Part shown: piece by piece, positions 49,500-62,743 of the stretch
Position numbering within the stretch: position 1 is the first letter of the stretch
Layout of the letters: every line of letters starts with the position of its first letter
Notes under the pieces: generated by a model
Told to the model about the DNA's origin: nothing
The model's database searches: none
The model's input: the letters and a program-made list of their open reading frames with translations, nothing else
Source: Druceiella hillmani
Taxonomy: Eukaryota > Arthropoda > Insecta > Lepidoptera > Hepialidae
DNA length: 64,000 bases
Direction: 5' to 3'
Assembly (NCBI GenBank): GCA_039881145.1
Contig: JAYKKI010000015.1
Location: 23,898,501 to 23,962,500 of the forward strand
Program-made: the position numbers and the translations under genes

Positions 49500-52400
49500 T
49501 ACGTTGATTAGTCCTAATATCAATATAAAATATTATTTTAGGTACAGAACAATTTATGTATTAAAAAAGTGAAGGAATTGATAATACGAATGCCCTTGTA
49601 GGATGGGACCATTTATTCCACTAATGAGGATATTTTTTCAATTTATTTCCACGAACTCTATAAAATCAGACAACAAGTCTCGGGATTAAGGGTTTCTGCT
49701 TTGTAATATGAAGAAATAGCAAATATTTTACAATATCTCTGAAAGGAAGAAATACAGACATAACGACAACAATTTGCATAGGTTTTTATAAATCTTTATT
49801 GAAGTGAACAAATTGACATTTTTAGAGCCGTAGACGAGACCTGACAAATAAAAATGAAGCCCGAAAAGATTGGTTGGTGGTAGAAGTACTAGTCATGAGA
49901 AATGAGCCAAAATAGAAAGTAGTTATTGTTGCCACGAGTTCAGTTTTGGTGTTCCTCAGCTTAAATATAAAAAGAGAAACACTATCAAATATTAAAATTT
50001 CACAAGTGTTTGAAACTAGTTTACATTTTCAACCTTTCATTATGTAACAATCGTTTTCACCAGGTTCTCAATATTGGTGGAAAAATCGGAAATTTGATGA
50101 TGTCAGTGCTATTTTGTCCACTTCGTAAATTTTACTTCACCTTTAATTATTAACATAATGTAAAAGCCACTATAAAAAATTGTTTCCTACGCCGTAGCAA
50201 TATCACAACAATGTCTTTTACAAAAGGCGTTTATAAAACTAATTGTATTAGCAGACGCTAGTTGCAGCATTGCCACAGCCAGGGCAAACCGAATATTTTA
50301 GATACTGACTTTTAGTTCTTACCGGTCGCGTTTTAAATACAAGCTGAATTCATGTCGCGCACGTTTCCAGTAGTGGACGATATCACGAAGCGGAAGTTGT
50401 AACTAAGTTTTGGCGAATTGTAAAGTTCTCTAAATTAATCTAAAGTGTAATTTCTCCTTCATAAATTTATATAAAAATTCAGGTTTATGTAGAGATCACT
50501 TGAATCTCAATAACTTTGGTATATTTATACTCTATAAAGACAAACAAGTAATCCAAATACAAGTTTCATTAAAATAAGTTTTCAAAGAAGTTATGTAATT
50601 TGAACCAAAATCGGAATGCTATAAAAAATTATATTTTCAAATAACGTTTTTTACTATCACTAGATTTTACTTAAAATAACTTTTAAATTATTTACATCTA
50701 CTCTGATCAAACAAAATGCGAGCTTGTGCTCAAAGTGAGATACAATTAAATGTTACTCCATGTTCCGTATTAGTACTGTGGATTCCATATATTTCAGTGC
50801 TATTATCTAACATAATAAATATACCCACCTTAAATATGAAAAATTCCTTGATTTTAACCAGCACTCCAGAAAAGAATTAAGATAGAATTTGTCAAACACA
50901 AGAATAACTCGCATTACGAGTATTCCATACACATTTAGGCACTTGAAGAATATTTAAAGATATATAGTGTTTATTTTACACATTTTACAGTAATTTTCAT
51001 ATTCATTATTATTATATTGATTTGTCATTCATACTGCCCACTAAAATTTAAGATCCATTATAATATGGTGCATATTTAAAAAATTATGAGATTCTGGATA
51101 AGTTTTTTAATTTTCCTACCACTTGGGAACTTGCAACATTTAATATTTTCTGATTATAGAGAACTTCTAAGGAAACTGTAATTAATTATTCTTTTACAGG
51201 CATACTAATTTATTATGTTTTACTTTAATTTAAATTAAAAATTAAACAGATATGTTACTAATGTCTCTATTTCACTACAACTTAACAATCATCTAGTGAA
51301 CACCTGATTTTATTAGGGTGTTTGTACAGTTTTGCCAGGTAGTAAAAAAAACAAATCATCAAGGACATTATGAATATGACCGGAATTCTTTCAGTATTTT
51401 TTTTTCATCATGGTAACGAACTATATTAATCCCTAATATGAACTACTCAATGTTTGTTTCAGTTTACACGGTTCATTCTATTGCTTTTTACGATTATAGC
51501 ACAGAGGAAACATTTTTGTCGGTATCAAGAAAATTATTTTTTTTAAAAGAAATGTTTAAAATTAAATAATTTACATATTCAGGTTCTGAACCTTTTTTAT
51601 TGTTATACCGGTAAAAAAGTTTTCGTTCCCAAATAATACGTTAGTGGAATATTTGAGAACTAGACAATTTAAACGAGATGTGCTCTGTGTCTAACGCGCT
51701 CAACTCTGTAATGTCGTAGAGCCCAGCGCGCTGGAACAGCCATTTCTCGACTAATTAAAATTTCTGCTTTTTTAAATAAGGAATCTATATATGGACATAC
51801 AACTTGAGATGCATTAATTTGACTTAAGTTTGATAGCTTTTTATTTATTTTCATCCTTTTCATACAAAAAATTAGGCATGGTTTGAATGTATCATAATTT
51901 TACGAATCAAAAGTTATCTTATAAACATGCTATAATTTTAATTGTTTTAAGTGTTTGCTATATATGATGTTGCATTTTTTTCTAAAAATTCGTTTAATGG
52001 TTACATTCAAACAGGAAAAATAGAAGAAACAAATCATTTCAGAGATAATTTTCATTTTACCACCTTTTAAGGTTTGTATAAGGTTTTAATGAATATAGAA
52101 GGGGCAGGTTTTTTTTGAAAAATTTGAGTGAAAACCAAAATTTTGCTTCTTAGCTAATTTTCACGTCTAATCCTTTTAACTTAAGGTTGGCCACTTAAGG
52201 ATGCGCCATGCGATTCATATTCATTCGGCGCAGCTCTAAATGGATAGATGGATAATATAGAATATTCTCATGAACGCTCTGCTGCGCGACACCTCTTACC
52301 TTCTAATTCATCTATTTGTGTTTTTATCCGTGTTTGATGAGAATATTAGCTCTTTTAAGCTGTATTAAATAAAGATATGCCTTGCCAATTGGCCAAAAAA

Positions 52401-54424
52401 TTAAAAAGAAAATAACATCTTACATTATAGTTTGGACACGCTGACATATTATTAAAATCAAATAATATAATTGAATATATATTTGAACAGTGTACGCTTT
52501 GTTGCATCATTATATGATTCTCAGTTAGTATGCAGTGAGGTCTACTTATATATTAAAGCATATATTAAAGACTTATTAGAACATATTAACTGTATTACCT
52601 TTTGCTAGAATATGCAGAACAAGTTTATAAATATAACATATGTTCCAAACTAATAATTTATAGAAACTTTTTGTAACTCAATTTACCATGTTGACTCGTC
52701 GGCCATATGATTCTAATTAAATTTACATTGTTTTAGTAAGTTTATTTTAATGTACCATTATCTCTTGTTGAATGGGGAATATCTCTACCTAATTAATAAC
52801 AAAGTCACAATTAATTCATAGTTATTTGTTTAGTTATATAACTAGAATACTTTATTTCATTGTAACAATTAAAACTTACCTAATTTATCATTGGTTAGAC
52901 AAGTATTAAAATCAACAAGAATATTCAAAACGATAAGTTTTTCTTTGACCAAATTTTTAGTTTACGATTACGTTCAACTTATTAATTTTTGAATTTCAAT
53001 TATCAAGAAATTTCAGGAAATCTAACTTATGTACCTTGAGGGAACTCAGATGTACTAGTTTTCAAAATTACTGGTAAATGAGAATTTATTACATTTCTAA
53101 AATACAAGATTTTGAAATCAGACTAGTTATAAATTGTGTTTTTAGATTAAAAATGTTGGTAACGAAAGAAATCTAAAATTATAATAATGTCTAGAAGGAG
53201 CAAGAGACTCTGTTACATTTTTATTTAAATTTTAAAGTTTAATTAATTTTTTTTACATTTTTCACATTCTTGCACGACGATAGGCTTCCGTTTGCTTTTG
53301 CCGTCCCATCGTTTCTTTAAGAGACTGGAAAAGCCAATACGCAAGTTGAACATTTTTAGTACAGCTTGTCAGAATGTGATTTCACTCCTAATGAAGTATG
53401 TTTAATTAATCTGTTATACTTAAGTTGCAAACTTAATTGCGCAATGGAGTGCGAATATCTTATCGAGTCTTATTTACTTCTGTAAATTGATATCACACTC
53501 GATAATTTTGAAAAATAAGCGATACAATAGCTGTGACGCAAAAGTAAACCTTTGCTATACAATGTGAGGAATGAACATACAAATATGTGATTACTTCACT
53601 TGATGTTTAGACCTTGACTAATTTTGTTGATCGGTCTGTCAAAAATGATAAAATAAAATAAAAATATTTCAAATTTTATGAAAATATTGAAATAAAATAC
53701 CTAATAAAATGTTTAATAGTTTATATTGTATTTAATTTGCCTAATATTGAAGGCCGTTGAAACAGTGTTGCATAATTTAATCCAATAATGAAGTAATTGA
53801 TATTATCTTGCGTGGACACGATTAATTATTTGCTTTAATTACTTTATTATTTGCTTCTCAATTTACATTGCACATGGCAGGTTTTGGGCAGCTGTTATTC
53901 GTTATTAATAACATGATATTACGTTAATTACCTTAAACGGCGAATTCCATAAATCATAATAAATTTTGCCTATAAAATTTTGTTTCCTTTATTGAATTAA
54001 AAATTAACTGCCTACTTCATATGAGAATACAATTAAATTGGGCTTAAAGGTTAAATAAAATGTTAACAAATATAAGCATTCGAATGAGTTCGGAAATTAC
54101 CATTTGATTCCGGAGAAACTAATAATAAATTTTTGCATTTAACTATTACAGATAAATATTATGTAGTAAGATCGTCGGTATGCATTTATTAACACAGTTT
54201 ATTTCAAGTACACGTACAAGAAGCAAAAGAAGAGCGTCTGTGAAATAAATATTTTGATAACTCAAATATTAAAATTTAAGGAAAGGACTTAATAATGGCA
54301 GGATGACCAATCAAAACTAAATCCAGCCTTATTGTTCACTAAAACAGTTAAGAAAAATAATATGATTATAAATCGAGATATACTTAATAAATACCAAATA
54401 AATCCTCGAAGTTCTTAGGACTTA
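49500..54424. other. AT-rich stretch, no gene seen
   Basis: About 5 kb. Short GC-richer islands occur at 50265-50400, 51665-51750 and 52195-52310. The last contains self-complementary GCGCC/GGCGC words and an inverted AATATTCTCAT / ATGAGAATATT pair. None can be tied to a gene. The 64-codon minus frame at 51669-51863 is unrecognised. Confidence 0.45.
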
Positions 54425-54610
54425 TATTTATTTATTTATTCACATATATTAATGTACATAATTGATACATATGGCAGACATATTTCCACGAGACCAATAT
54501 TTTACAGCCAACTAGAAATCAATCCAGTCTCGGTGGAGAGCGGTCGCGAATTAAACGGTTCGCCGAGCCGTCAAACGCTGCGTGCTTTTTGTCAACCACA
54601 CACCTAAGCG
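54425..54610 (-). mobile_element. tRNA-derived SINE, copy 4
   Basis: On the minus strand: GTCGCTTAGGTGTGTGGTTG, a decayed B-box region (GTTTAATTCGCG), TAGTTGGCTGTAAAATATTG, GTCTCGTGG, GCCATATGTATCAATT and an (AATA)n tail. It matches the other three copies block by block. The B box is mutated, so it is probably a dead copy. Confidence 0.75.
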
Positions 54611-57023
54611 ACTACGATCTTAAGGATAACCGACTTATTATTGTGCTAGAAAAATTAGCTTTCACGTTAGAAAATCAAAACAAATAGATCTAGTATGTTA
54701 TTCCTAATGTTTTATCACAAACAAGTTTAAAGCTTTTTAAATATCAAGCACAGCGTCTCGGGAATTTAATTTAAAATGAAACTACGCCGGCACGTGAAAA
54801 TGTTTGCCATATTAACTTTCACCCTCTCAAGTATACCTTCAGTTTATTACAATACACATTTTATTACACACTGCTCCGACAGTCATTTAGTTCATCGATA
54901 AAATACCGCGAGATCATAAAACATTCATGTATACAATTTTGGTTTTATACGCGGGCATTTCCGACTTTTGTTGTGAAGGGAAATAATTTTCCTTCCTTTT
55001 TACACTAAATAGGTAAATATGTTGACGGAAATGTTAAATTCAATTTAAATTTATCTTTTTGCTATGTCCTTTCTCTATTTTTTTACTCCTATTATAAATC
55101 GTCATTGAATTATTAATATTGATTTAATAAACATAATTTAATAAGGGTGACTTTTAATCAATACAGGTAATTAACTGAAACTTAAAATACTATGCTCCGC
55201 TTCAAAGAAAGTCAAGGTAGTATGAGCAGTTATATACATTTTTATGCATTTAAGATTTTAGTAATATTTGAGAATATACAAAGTATTCATGCATCGGTAA
55301 ATGGCTACATACCTTCTTACGTAACAAACTACAATTGCGGTATCAGCCTTTTCAATAGTCTTTTGACCTCGATATTAAGGAGACTGGTAAATTATATGAA
55401 TCTACGGTAAAACACGCTTGTTTTGATGTGCTTCCTCAACCATTTTCAACGTTTATACGATTTTTTCCTTATTCGTTAAAAGCAATTAACAATGTTTTTA
55501 TTTGAAATTGTCTACGTTAAAGACATCTAATATTAGATGAAATGCATGAGAATCATAGATATTTGAATATATCAATTCTGAATAACTTACTAGTTGTTAT
55601 TTTACCATATTTAAAATTTTTCCTCTTAAATCGTTTATACCAATTAGCAAATTTTTTCAACAGAAAAGAAATTTCAGTGTCGAAACAAGATTATATTTAC
55701 GTGTATCTTAGCTCATTTTTATGGCAGATCTGAAATAACCATATTCTGTTATTGTTATTATTATTACCTATTAAATCTTAATCGATAATAACAATAACAT
55801 TCTTCGATATATTCAACTATTTTAATCATTAAATGTACTTCTTGGAATTTAAATAATAGACCAGGGAATATGCCTATTTTTATGTATTTTGCAGCCCATT
55901 TTCCCGGTATACAAGGATTTTCTGGGTTCAATTATTTATGTCAATTATCAAATTTTTTCAAATATTATTCCGTTATTTTGATATTAAAAGGCACCAATAT
56001 AAAAAAATACTAGACTATAGACCAAGTTTATTTAAGAGTATTTCTTCCTTGATTTTCATCCCATATAACGATAACATGTATTAATAAACAAGACGTTTTC
56101 TAAATATTCCCCTATAATTAAAATTGCAATTAAAATATATTATAAAGAAATATAAGGATGGAGAATATCAAGAAACACGTCTGTTTCAATATGTTTCCTA
56201 ACTAATTTTTACGGCATATGATAATACATCAGGTTTAATTGCTGATAATAATTTAATATATATTTATATAATAATTTAAGATTAACAGGAAGTTTTCAGA
56301 AACGTTGGTCTCTTCATGTTTTTTTTTTAGATTTATACACTTATAATTGTGAATTATTTATTGACAATACAATGACTAGAAGGTGCAATATGATTATAAA
56401 ACCTTTATGATAGCGGTGCGCTATATCGCATTTAAAACAAGAAGAATAGAGATGCAAGGATGCATTAATGAGGGGTGTTATTAATCAGTATCGACAAAAC
56501 TGGGTAAAACCATTTCTACATAGTAGTTCATATCGATGAATTTAAACGACAAACATAGATTTATGAAATCAACCCCATTGGGCAAATATAGGCCTAATGC
56601 TGTAGATATTATAAGTAAACACAAATTTTTGTTATGAATATATGAAAAAATTCCTTATAAAATTATTATGCGCAAAATAAAATATTTCTAAACTTTACTA
56701 GTAAAAATAATTTATATTGCAATAATATTATTCACAGTCTCTAATCATTGATCGTGTTTAACAAACCTTGACTCATGCGTAACTCTATTACTATAATAAA
56801 GCTGATTTATTTGATTAAACAATCTTTTCACGCACACTAATTTGAAACAAATTTACATAACATAGAGTTAGATTTATTGCCTAACAATATACTCGTTCCA
56901 GTTATATAAATATTTAGTATATTTGTAGTTGTGTATTCGTTTTTCTAATGTTTTCATTTTCCTCTCGTCTGTCTCAACCGTTAGCGGGTCCTTCTCCTCC
57001 TCAAAAAATCCTTGACCCAGTTC
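54611..57023. other. AT-rich stretch, no gene established
   Basis: Contains a 41-codon frame with a signal-peptide-like start (54776-54901) and a perfect 15-bp inverted repeat at 55747-55761 and 55785-55799 (TGTTATTGTTATTAT). Frames at 55192-55410 and 55542-55733 are unrecognised. Confidence 0.4.
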
Positions 57024-57107
57024 TTGTAAAGAGTCTAGGTGTATATGACGTCAAGAGTTGTATTGTTGTAAAGAATCTAGGTGTATATGACGCCAAGAAG
57101 TACAGAA
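57024..57107. repeat. 42-bp tandem duplication (14 codons)
   Basis: Two units start at 57024 and 57066 and share TCTAGGTGTATATGACG. The period is a multiple of 3 and the units stay in one frame of the open frame 56948-57130, giving LGVYDVK and LGVYDAK. The open frame is only 60 codons and unrecognised, so the in-frame duplication may be coincidence. Confidence 0.88.
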
Positions 57108-57130
57108 GTAGGAGTGTAGGTACAAGCTGA

Positions 57131-60100
57131 CACTTGTTCGTACATAGAGTACGTGTTTTTTTAAATGTGATGGTTCTCCCGATCAATTTAGGATTTATTA
57201 TTTGTCTTAACATTGCTTTCTGCTGAATGTAATTGCAAACATCTATAATCATTTTATTATCCTTTTTATCTCTACATAAGATTCAATTATATTGAAGCCG
57301 TAAGATATTTTTCAAATATAATATAGACTCCATTATTATTTTTTTAACGTGGGCAGTCCCTAATGCTGACATATTGTAGTCGCAAATAATCGAATTTGTT
57401 AATGAATTTACTTCCTATATTTCACTATACTAAATCTTTGTTTAAAAAAAAACACAAAAAATAGAAATTTTTTTATACGTTTAAATTTGTGTTTCTTTTA
57501 TTTTTGGTCCCAGAAAATATGATAATTTTTCTAAGTATAGTTCTCAATTCCAGAGGGTCGAGATAGGAATTATAATATTTTCACATTTTTTTCAAATACG
57601 AGAGATAAAACGTATTAATGCGAGCGAATATTTTCAGAGTTACGATGATTTAGTAAAGGTATTAGAAGAAATTGAGGACTTATACATGCATATGTATATC
57701 CGCATTTTGTTCGCTAGATTAGGTTGCAAAAAATTAATCAAGCATCTGCGGTGAAGCAATGATTCAAGCGCACCCAGAGATAAATATTTTGGCCGCTATT
57801 TATTGCGTCTTAAATAAACGTACCTCTGCTATTGCTACACCTTTTGAACTTCTTAAATGCTTTCTGCAGCTCAATAAAAACCACCATTTTATTTAGATGA
57901 AATTATCTTGCATCTTTCAAATTATTTGCTGCCATAAAATCTTTGGATTTACCAGGTGTTTTGGGTAGCAAAGCTGGTATAAATAAAGATTACTGCAATA
58001 TTATACCTATATTCAGAACAAGGCATGTTCCGGAATTTACATTTTTCTTCCTTTTTAAGTATATAATAATGTTTATTCAACATAACATTTGCTAATACAC
58101 GCATCAATTTAATAAATGTCGTTGACAGAAATAACATACGTCACAGTAACATGAGATTGAAGAAATTTGTTTTCAGCGTCTACTGAATATTTAATTATAT
58201 ATTAATTGTATAATTCATTGTTGCTGCTTAAACCTAAGCAGTTTCCAATGCAAATTTAAAATAACTAACCTATTCAGTCTAATCAAGTGAGTCTTGCGTG
58301 GAAATTTGTTATTGTACTTTACTTTTAACAGGATACCTATTTTGTAATTTTGTTATCCTTTATAATTTAAATTTTCCTAAAATATACGTTACAGCGTCAA
58401 AAAAGTCTGCCTTCAGGTCCAACTATTTAATTTTTTGTTTAATTAATTCTACTACTAATGAATAATGGCATTTCATTCTATAATTATTTTAGTGTTATGT
58501 CCAACCGTTATATAAAATGAAAGAAAGTCGTAACAGATTGTAATTAAATTAAAAATCTCTCACGCAATCGCTCAAAATCGCCACAAACCATGTTTCTTGA
58601 TGAGCCTTATCCTTTGTTCTCCCGAGGTTAACGTCCTTCTTGTAAATGTATTTCAGTGTTTATTTTTTCTTATTTAATATGGCGGTGAAGGAGACGTTAA
58701 ACATGGAACGTGCGGAATGTCCCTGTTATTGAAGAGCTCGGGGAAATTGACGGAGTATTTTTATATTCAGCTGCTAAATTCTTCTCTCACAATTCGAAAA
58801 TGAAACAAAGAAATTTCTTAATAACGCAAAATATTATAAGATTAACATAAGATATGCAGGAATAAAGAGAAGGACCAATTAATAAGAAAATACACTTGAA
58901 GAATTTACGAATAGAATAGATAGAAGTGGTAAAAGAGTGGATAATAGATAGAAGTGGTAAAATTAATGGCCCGCACTATTTTTAAACAATTAAAATTTTG
59001 ATGTGGAATTCGATTTATATAACAAATATCTCCAGAAAAATATTCTATGGTGTATTAATTACTAATTTTTTTTCTCATTGTTTCCTGATGGTTTTGATTG
59101 AATATGCTGAGGAAATTAATTTATCTTTGTTGAATAATTGGACTTTATAAAATATAAAAAAAAATATATTTAAACCTCATGTTATACCTAGAAATTGAGT
59201 AATATGTTCTCAAATTTACTTCCATAAAATACCGACATTGATAACTTAAAAAAATTTAAGTAGAAGAAAAGCAAATTTTCATTTTTTTAAAATTATCTAA
59301 ATCTGCTCATCGGTACTTTGCACCATTGGAGAGATAATAAAATTGCTCGAAGTATTGCTACATAAATTTTTACTTTATGACGTGATGTACTTTAACATCA
59401 CGTTTGATACGTACGAGAACGATGCGCGATAAATATATAAATGAACGGAGTATACCTAAATTGTACCGTTGGAATGACTAAAATTTATTAATTATTTTGC
59501 AGTGAAAATGATAACGTAACAGAATATATAATATAATACTTTATTGACTGCTTCATGATATTGCAGTCTGTTGTTGGAAACTAAAAGAAACACGTAAAAA
59601 TTTACAGTTCACACAGTTTCATTTCTTTTAATTTCCATTATTTCATTTCTTCTTTTCCATTATATTTAAGACACATACGTGGCTACAGACGTAAGAACAT
59701 TTCTTTAAAATTGTATTATTAATACAGATATAAAAACAATAAGTAAATATTCATATGTTATACATTTTTCATACCTACATATATTATACAAAAATAATTT
59801 AATTCTAATAGACTCTAAATTAGATACTTTTCCATTCTAAATCTTTTACGAAAAAATGCGTTTGATTAATTTTTGTTACCAGGTAGTACTATGAAAAGTA
59901 TTTAATGAAGGTTTTAAATTTCTTAAACGATTATTTAGTTTCTTTCGTCAATGTTTCGTAGTGAAAAATAATCCTTATAACTACGTAACGTCATTTTGTC
60001 CTCCCATCTGTTACAGTTACTATAATTTTAGAAGTATATCAATGCAATTTTGTATTTGATTCTTCCGGAGATTTTAATTACTGAGCAGTAAAATATTTAT

Positions 60101-61526
60101 TTATAACAAATGTTAACATTCAATGCATCTACATTTTTCAAATTGATATTAATAACATATTAAATTTCGTTATCGTATGACTTATAGTTTTAGATATCTC
60201 TATTACAGTTTTTCAAAAAACTCCACTCATGTTGACTACATGAGCAGTACATAAAGTCTGAATCTGGTTGCAGATAAACATGTAAAGACATGTAAGAAGT
60301 GACAAATCTAAGAAAGGAGCCGCTGTAGATAATTTTTTTGTGTCTTATATCCGTTGATTTTTTTACCTAGATTTATTTATTAAATTTAACGTGACGAACC
60401 CCGGATAGCAATGATTTCAATCTGCTTTTGACAATCACCATGCAACTTTAATTTGTAAAATTTATCTAAGCTCCCATATCAATTAGTTTGCACATTTAAA
60501 CTGCACGATTCTAATTGAATTTTGTATTTGTATTACCGAAAATGAAAATTATTTTTTTAATCTAGATTACTTGAAGATTTATAATTTATAAAAACAGTAA
60601 TTTTTTTGTTGTATTTAATAATCATAAAATGGTTTTATTTCCGTACAAAACGAAATTAAAAATAAAATGCATAATATTTTGATAAAGAGGTAAAATTCAC
60701 CAAATACGAATTCGATTGAAAAAATTATTTCACTTGTAAATATAATGTATTTCAATAATATAGATTATACATGACAAAAATAATAATAGCAATAATAATA
60801 ACAATATTTACAAAGAATTCAAATTTGTAACTTTGTTTATTTTTTGATAGAGGCAATTTCTAGAAGTATTAATGTTATTAAAAAAAATCAGCATTCATTT
60901 CAATTGAATTAGCTTTTATTTATAAAAGCTACATTTTAGGGGATTGAAATAAAAGAGAGTTGAGAGGTTACAATTTTAGTGAGACGAGTCAACGTAGAAA
61001 TTATTTAATTAACGCTACCTTTATAGTAAAAGCTAATTATAAACGATGCGTATAAAAATTGTACAACATAATTATGTCTACAATGCGTATATGGACAGCA
61101 TATTTCCGTCTGCTAAAGTTCAGCTAAAACATTGGAAAATAGATCTTAAAAATCGACGTGATGATGTGGTAAATGTGTCGATAGTCGGTTCAATAAGTAA
61201 AATTAACTCCATATCGAAATGAATATATTCTTTGTTTAATGCATTTCATTTAAATAAATACTGTCCTTTATGTCGAAACGTTTGGATGTAAAATTTAGAT
61301 GTTAGAAATGTATCTTTAATTTTACGAGCTTATTTTCCACGTTATTTCTTTTCAACGTATCTATTACGTTAAAAAAGAAAATTAATTAAATTGTTGCATT
61401 TAATAAATTAAAAAAAGGGAAAATATGAATAAAACCAATAAAGAAAAGAAAATCGCGTTTCTAGATTTTCCAAGGCAGTAACGGAATTTACATAAGGCGG
61501 CTAAAATACGTTCGTATTTTACCAAC
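57131..61526. other. AT-rich stretch, no gene seen
   Basis: A 28-bp tandem duplication starts at 58915 (core AATAGATAGAAGTGGTAAAA, second unit at 58943). A hairpin ACGTGATG...CATCACGT lies near 59381-59404. A 17-codon ATG frame at 58679-58732 in a GC-richer patch is too short to call. Confidence 0.5.
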
Positions 61527-61800
61527 AGCTAGACTCTTGGAGTTCAAAGATTTCAGGGGTTTTCCAGTGAAAATATAAACTCATTCCATGCTCGCATACG
61601 AAACTAGCACCGAACTCTCGCAACGGCTTGCCAATTAAAATATAAGAATATCTCAGACTCACGCTGGTGAATCTAGCACCAAGCACTGACAGCAGCTAAT
61701 TGGCCGAAATATTAGAATCTAAGAGACTACCACTAGATAACCTAGCACCAAAATCTTTCAGTAGCTTGCCAACAAACTAAACTGGAGAAATCTTTCTAAA
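61527..61800. repeat. 69-bp tandem repeat, about 4 units
   Basis: AACTAGCACC-like starts occur at 61601, 61670 and 61739, exactly 69 bp apart twice. A diverged partial unit starts near 61527. Sixty-nine is 23 codons. On the minus strand one frame is open through two units, with repeated GKPLREFGA / GKLLKDFGA-like segments, and is broken by a TAG in the middle unit. It could be a decayed protein repeat or simply a minisatellite. Confidence 0.85.
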
Positions 61801-61904
61801 ATTTCAAATGAATATTATTAAGTTTTTTAGCTATTGCGATAGATATAGGTTAATTTGTTTTATTACTATGTCAAATTTCAATTTTATACTTCAAGCAATT
61901 TCAG

Positions 61905-61995
61905 AGCAAAAAGGCTGTGACGGAAATACGGACAGACGTAAATGATCTTATAAGGGTTCCGTTTTGCCTTTCAAGGTAGGCAACCTTAAAAATGT
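61905..61995 (+). mobile_element. Insect-type interspersed repeat tail, copy 3
   Basis: GACGGAAATACGGACAGACG, then AAATGATCTTATAAGGGTTC and CGTTTTGCCTTTCAAGGTAG. This is the clearest of the three tails and shares AAATGATCTTATAAG with 9.7 kb. I recognise the TATAAGGGTTCCGTTTT motif as a common insect retroelement tail. It may belong with the 69-bp repeat region just upstream. Confidence 0.65.
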
Positions 61996-62566
61996 CACAG
62001 AAGTCGGGAAACAATGCTTAACGAGGTAGAGGGGCACCAATTTATTTATTGGTCGACCATCCCGAGTATTTCCATTAATATACCCCTGGACTCCCAACTC
62101 CAATGATAGATTTAGTTTTTCCTGACTTAAGGAGAAATACGCTATTTTGTTTTGTTGAAAATATAATTATACAACATTCGAAATTTGCATAAAATTTAAA
62201 TTAAGAATACATTTCCTAGCATAATTTTGTGAATTCTCTACTTTTATATATTTTAACTACATTTCATCAACCCCTATGCCGTACTTAAAAAACCCTTAAG
62301 TACGCAAAATGGTAATTTAATTAATAATTTTTTCTAAAATTTCGATACAAAATATGACTTAATTGATTTAAATATGATTTATGCATATAGGTACAGTTAT
62401 TCTTTATTATAATTATCAAATTTAAATTATCCTCAGGAATTATTTAGAAATTATTCTTAGGATTTAAAATTATTCTCAGGAAAAACATAACTGCATTTAT
62501 TTCCCAAATAATATATACAATTACAAAAGACCAGAATATCCTACTGGTTTAAATTGCAAAATAATC
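61996..62566. other. AT-rich stretch, no gene seen
   Basis: Only local AATTATTCTCAGGA-like echoes around 62430-62480; nothing else supportable. Confidence 0.5.
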
Positions 62567-62743
62567 ATTAACATAAAGTTCTCTTTCTTTATGCATCACA
62601 AAAATGTGTGGTTCATTAAAGTTTTAATGTATGCACGTCTCTTCACGTTCAGCACACACTGCACTGTATAAGGCTATGATAATTCACTGCCTCCCGTGGC
62701 TCTTTCCGGTTGCTGTTTGACAATGGACCGTAATGATGCACTT
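62567..62743 (+). repeat. Dispersed repeat family X, copy 2 (unnamed)
   Basis: Partner of 1257-1445. The 24-base identical word is at 62602-62625, followed by the same ordered blocks (CACGTCT, CTATG, CACTGC, CTTTCC, CAATGGAC, ATGA). It is slightly GC-richer than its surroundings. Confidence 0.65.

Noticed and set aside
58679..58732. 17-codon ATG frame in a GC-richer patch
   Set aside because: Too short, with no splice or conservation evidence readable here.
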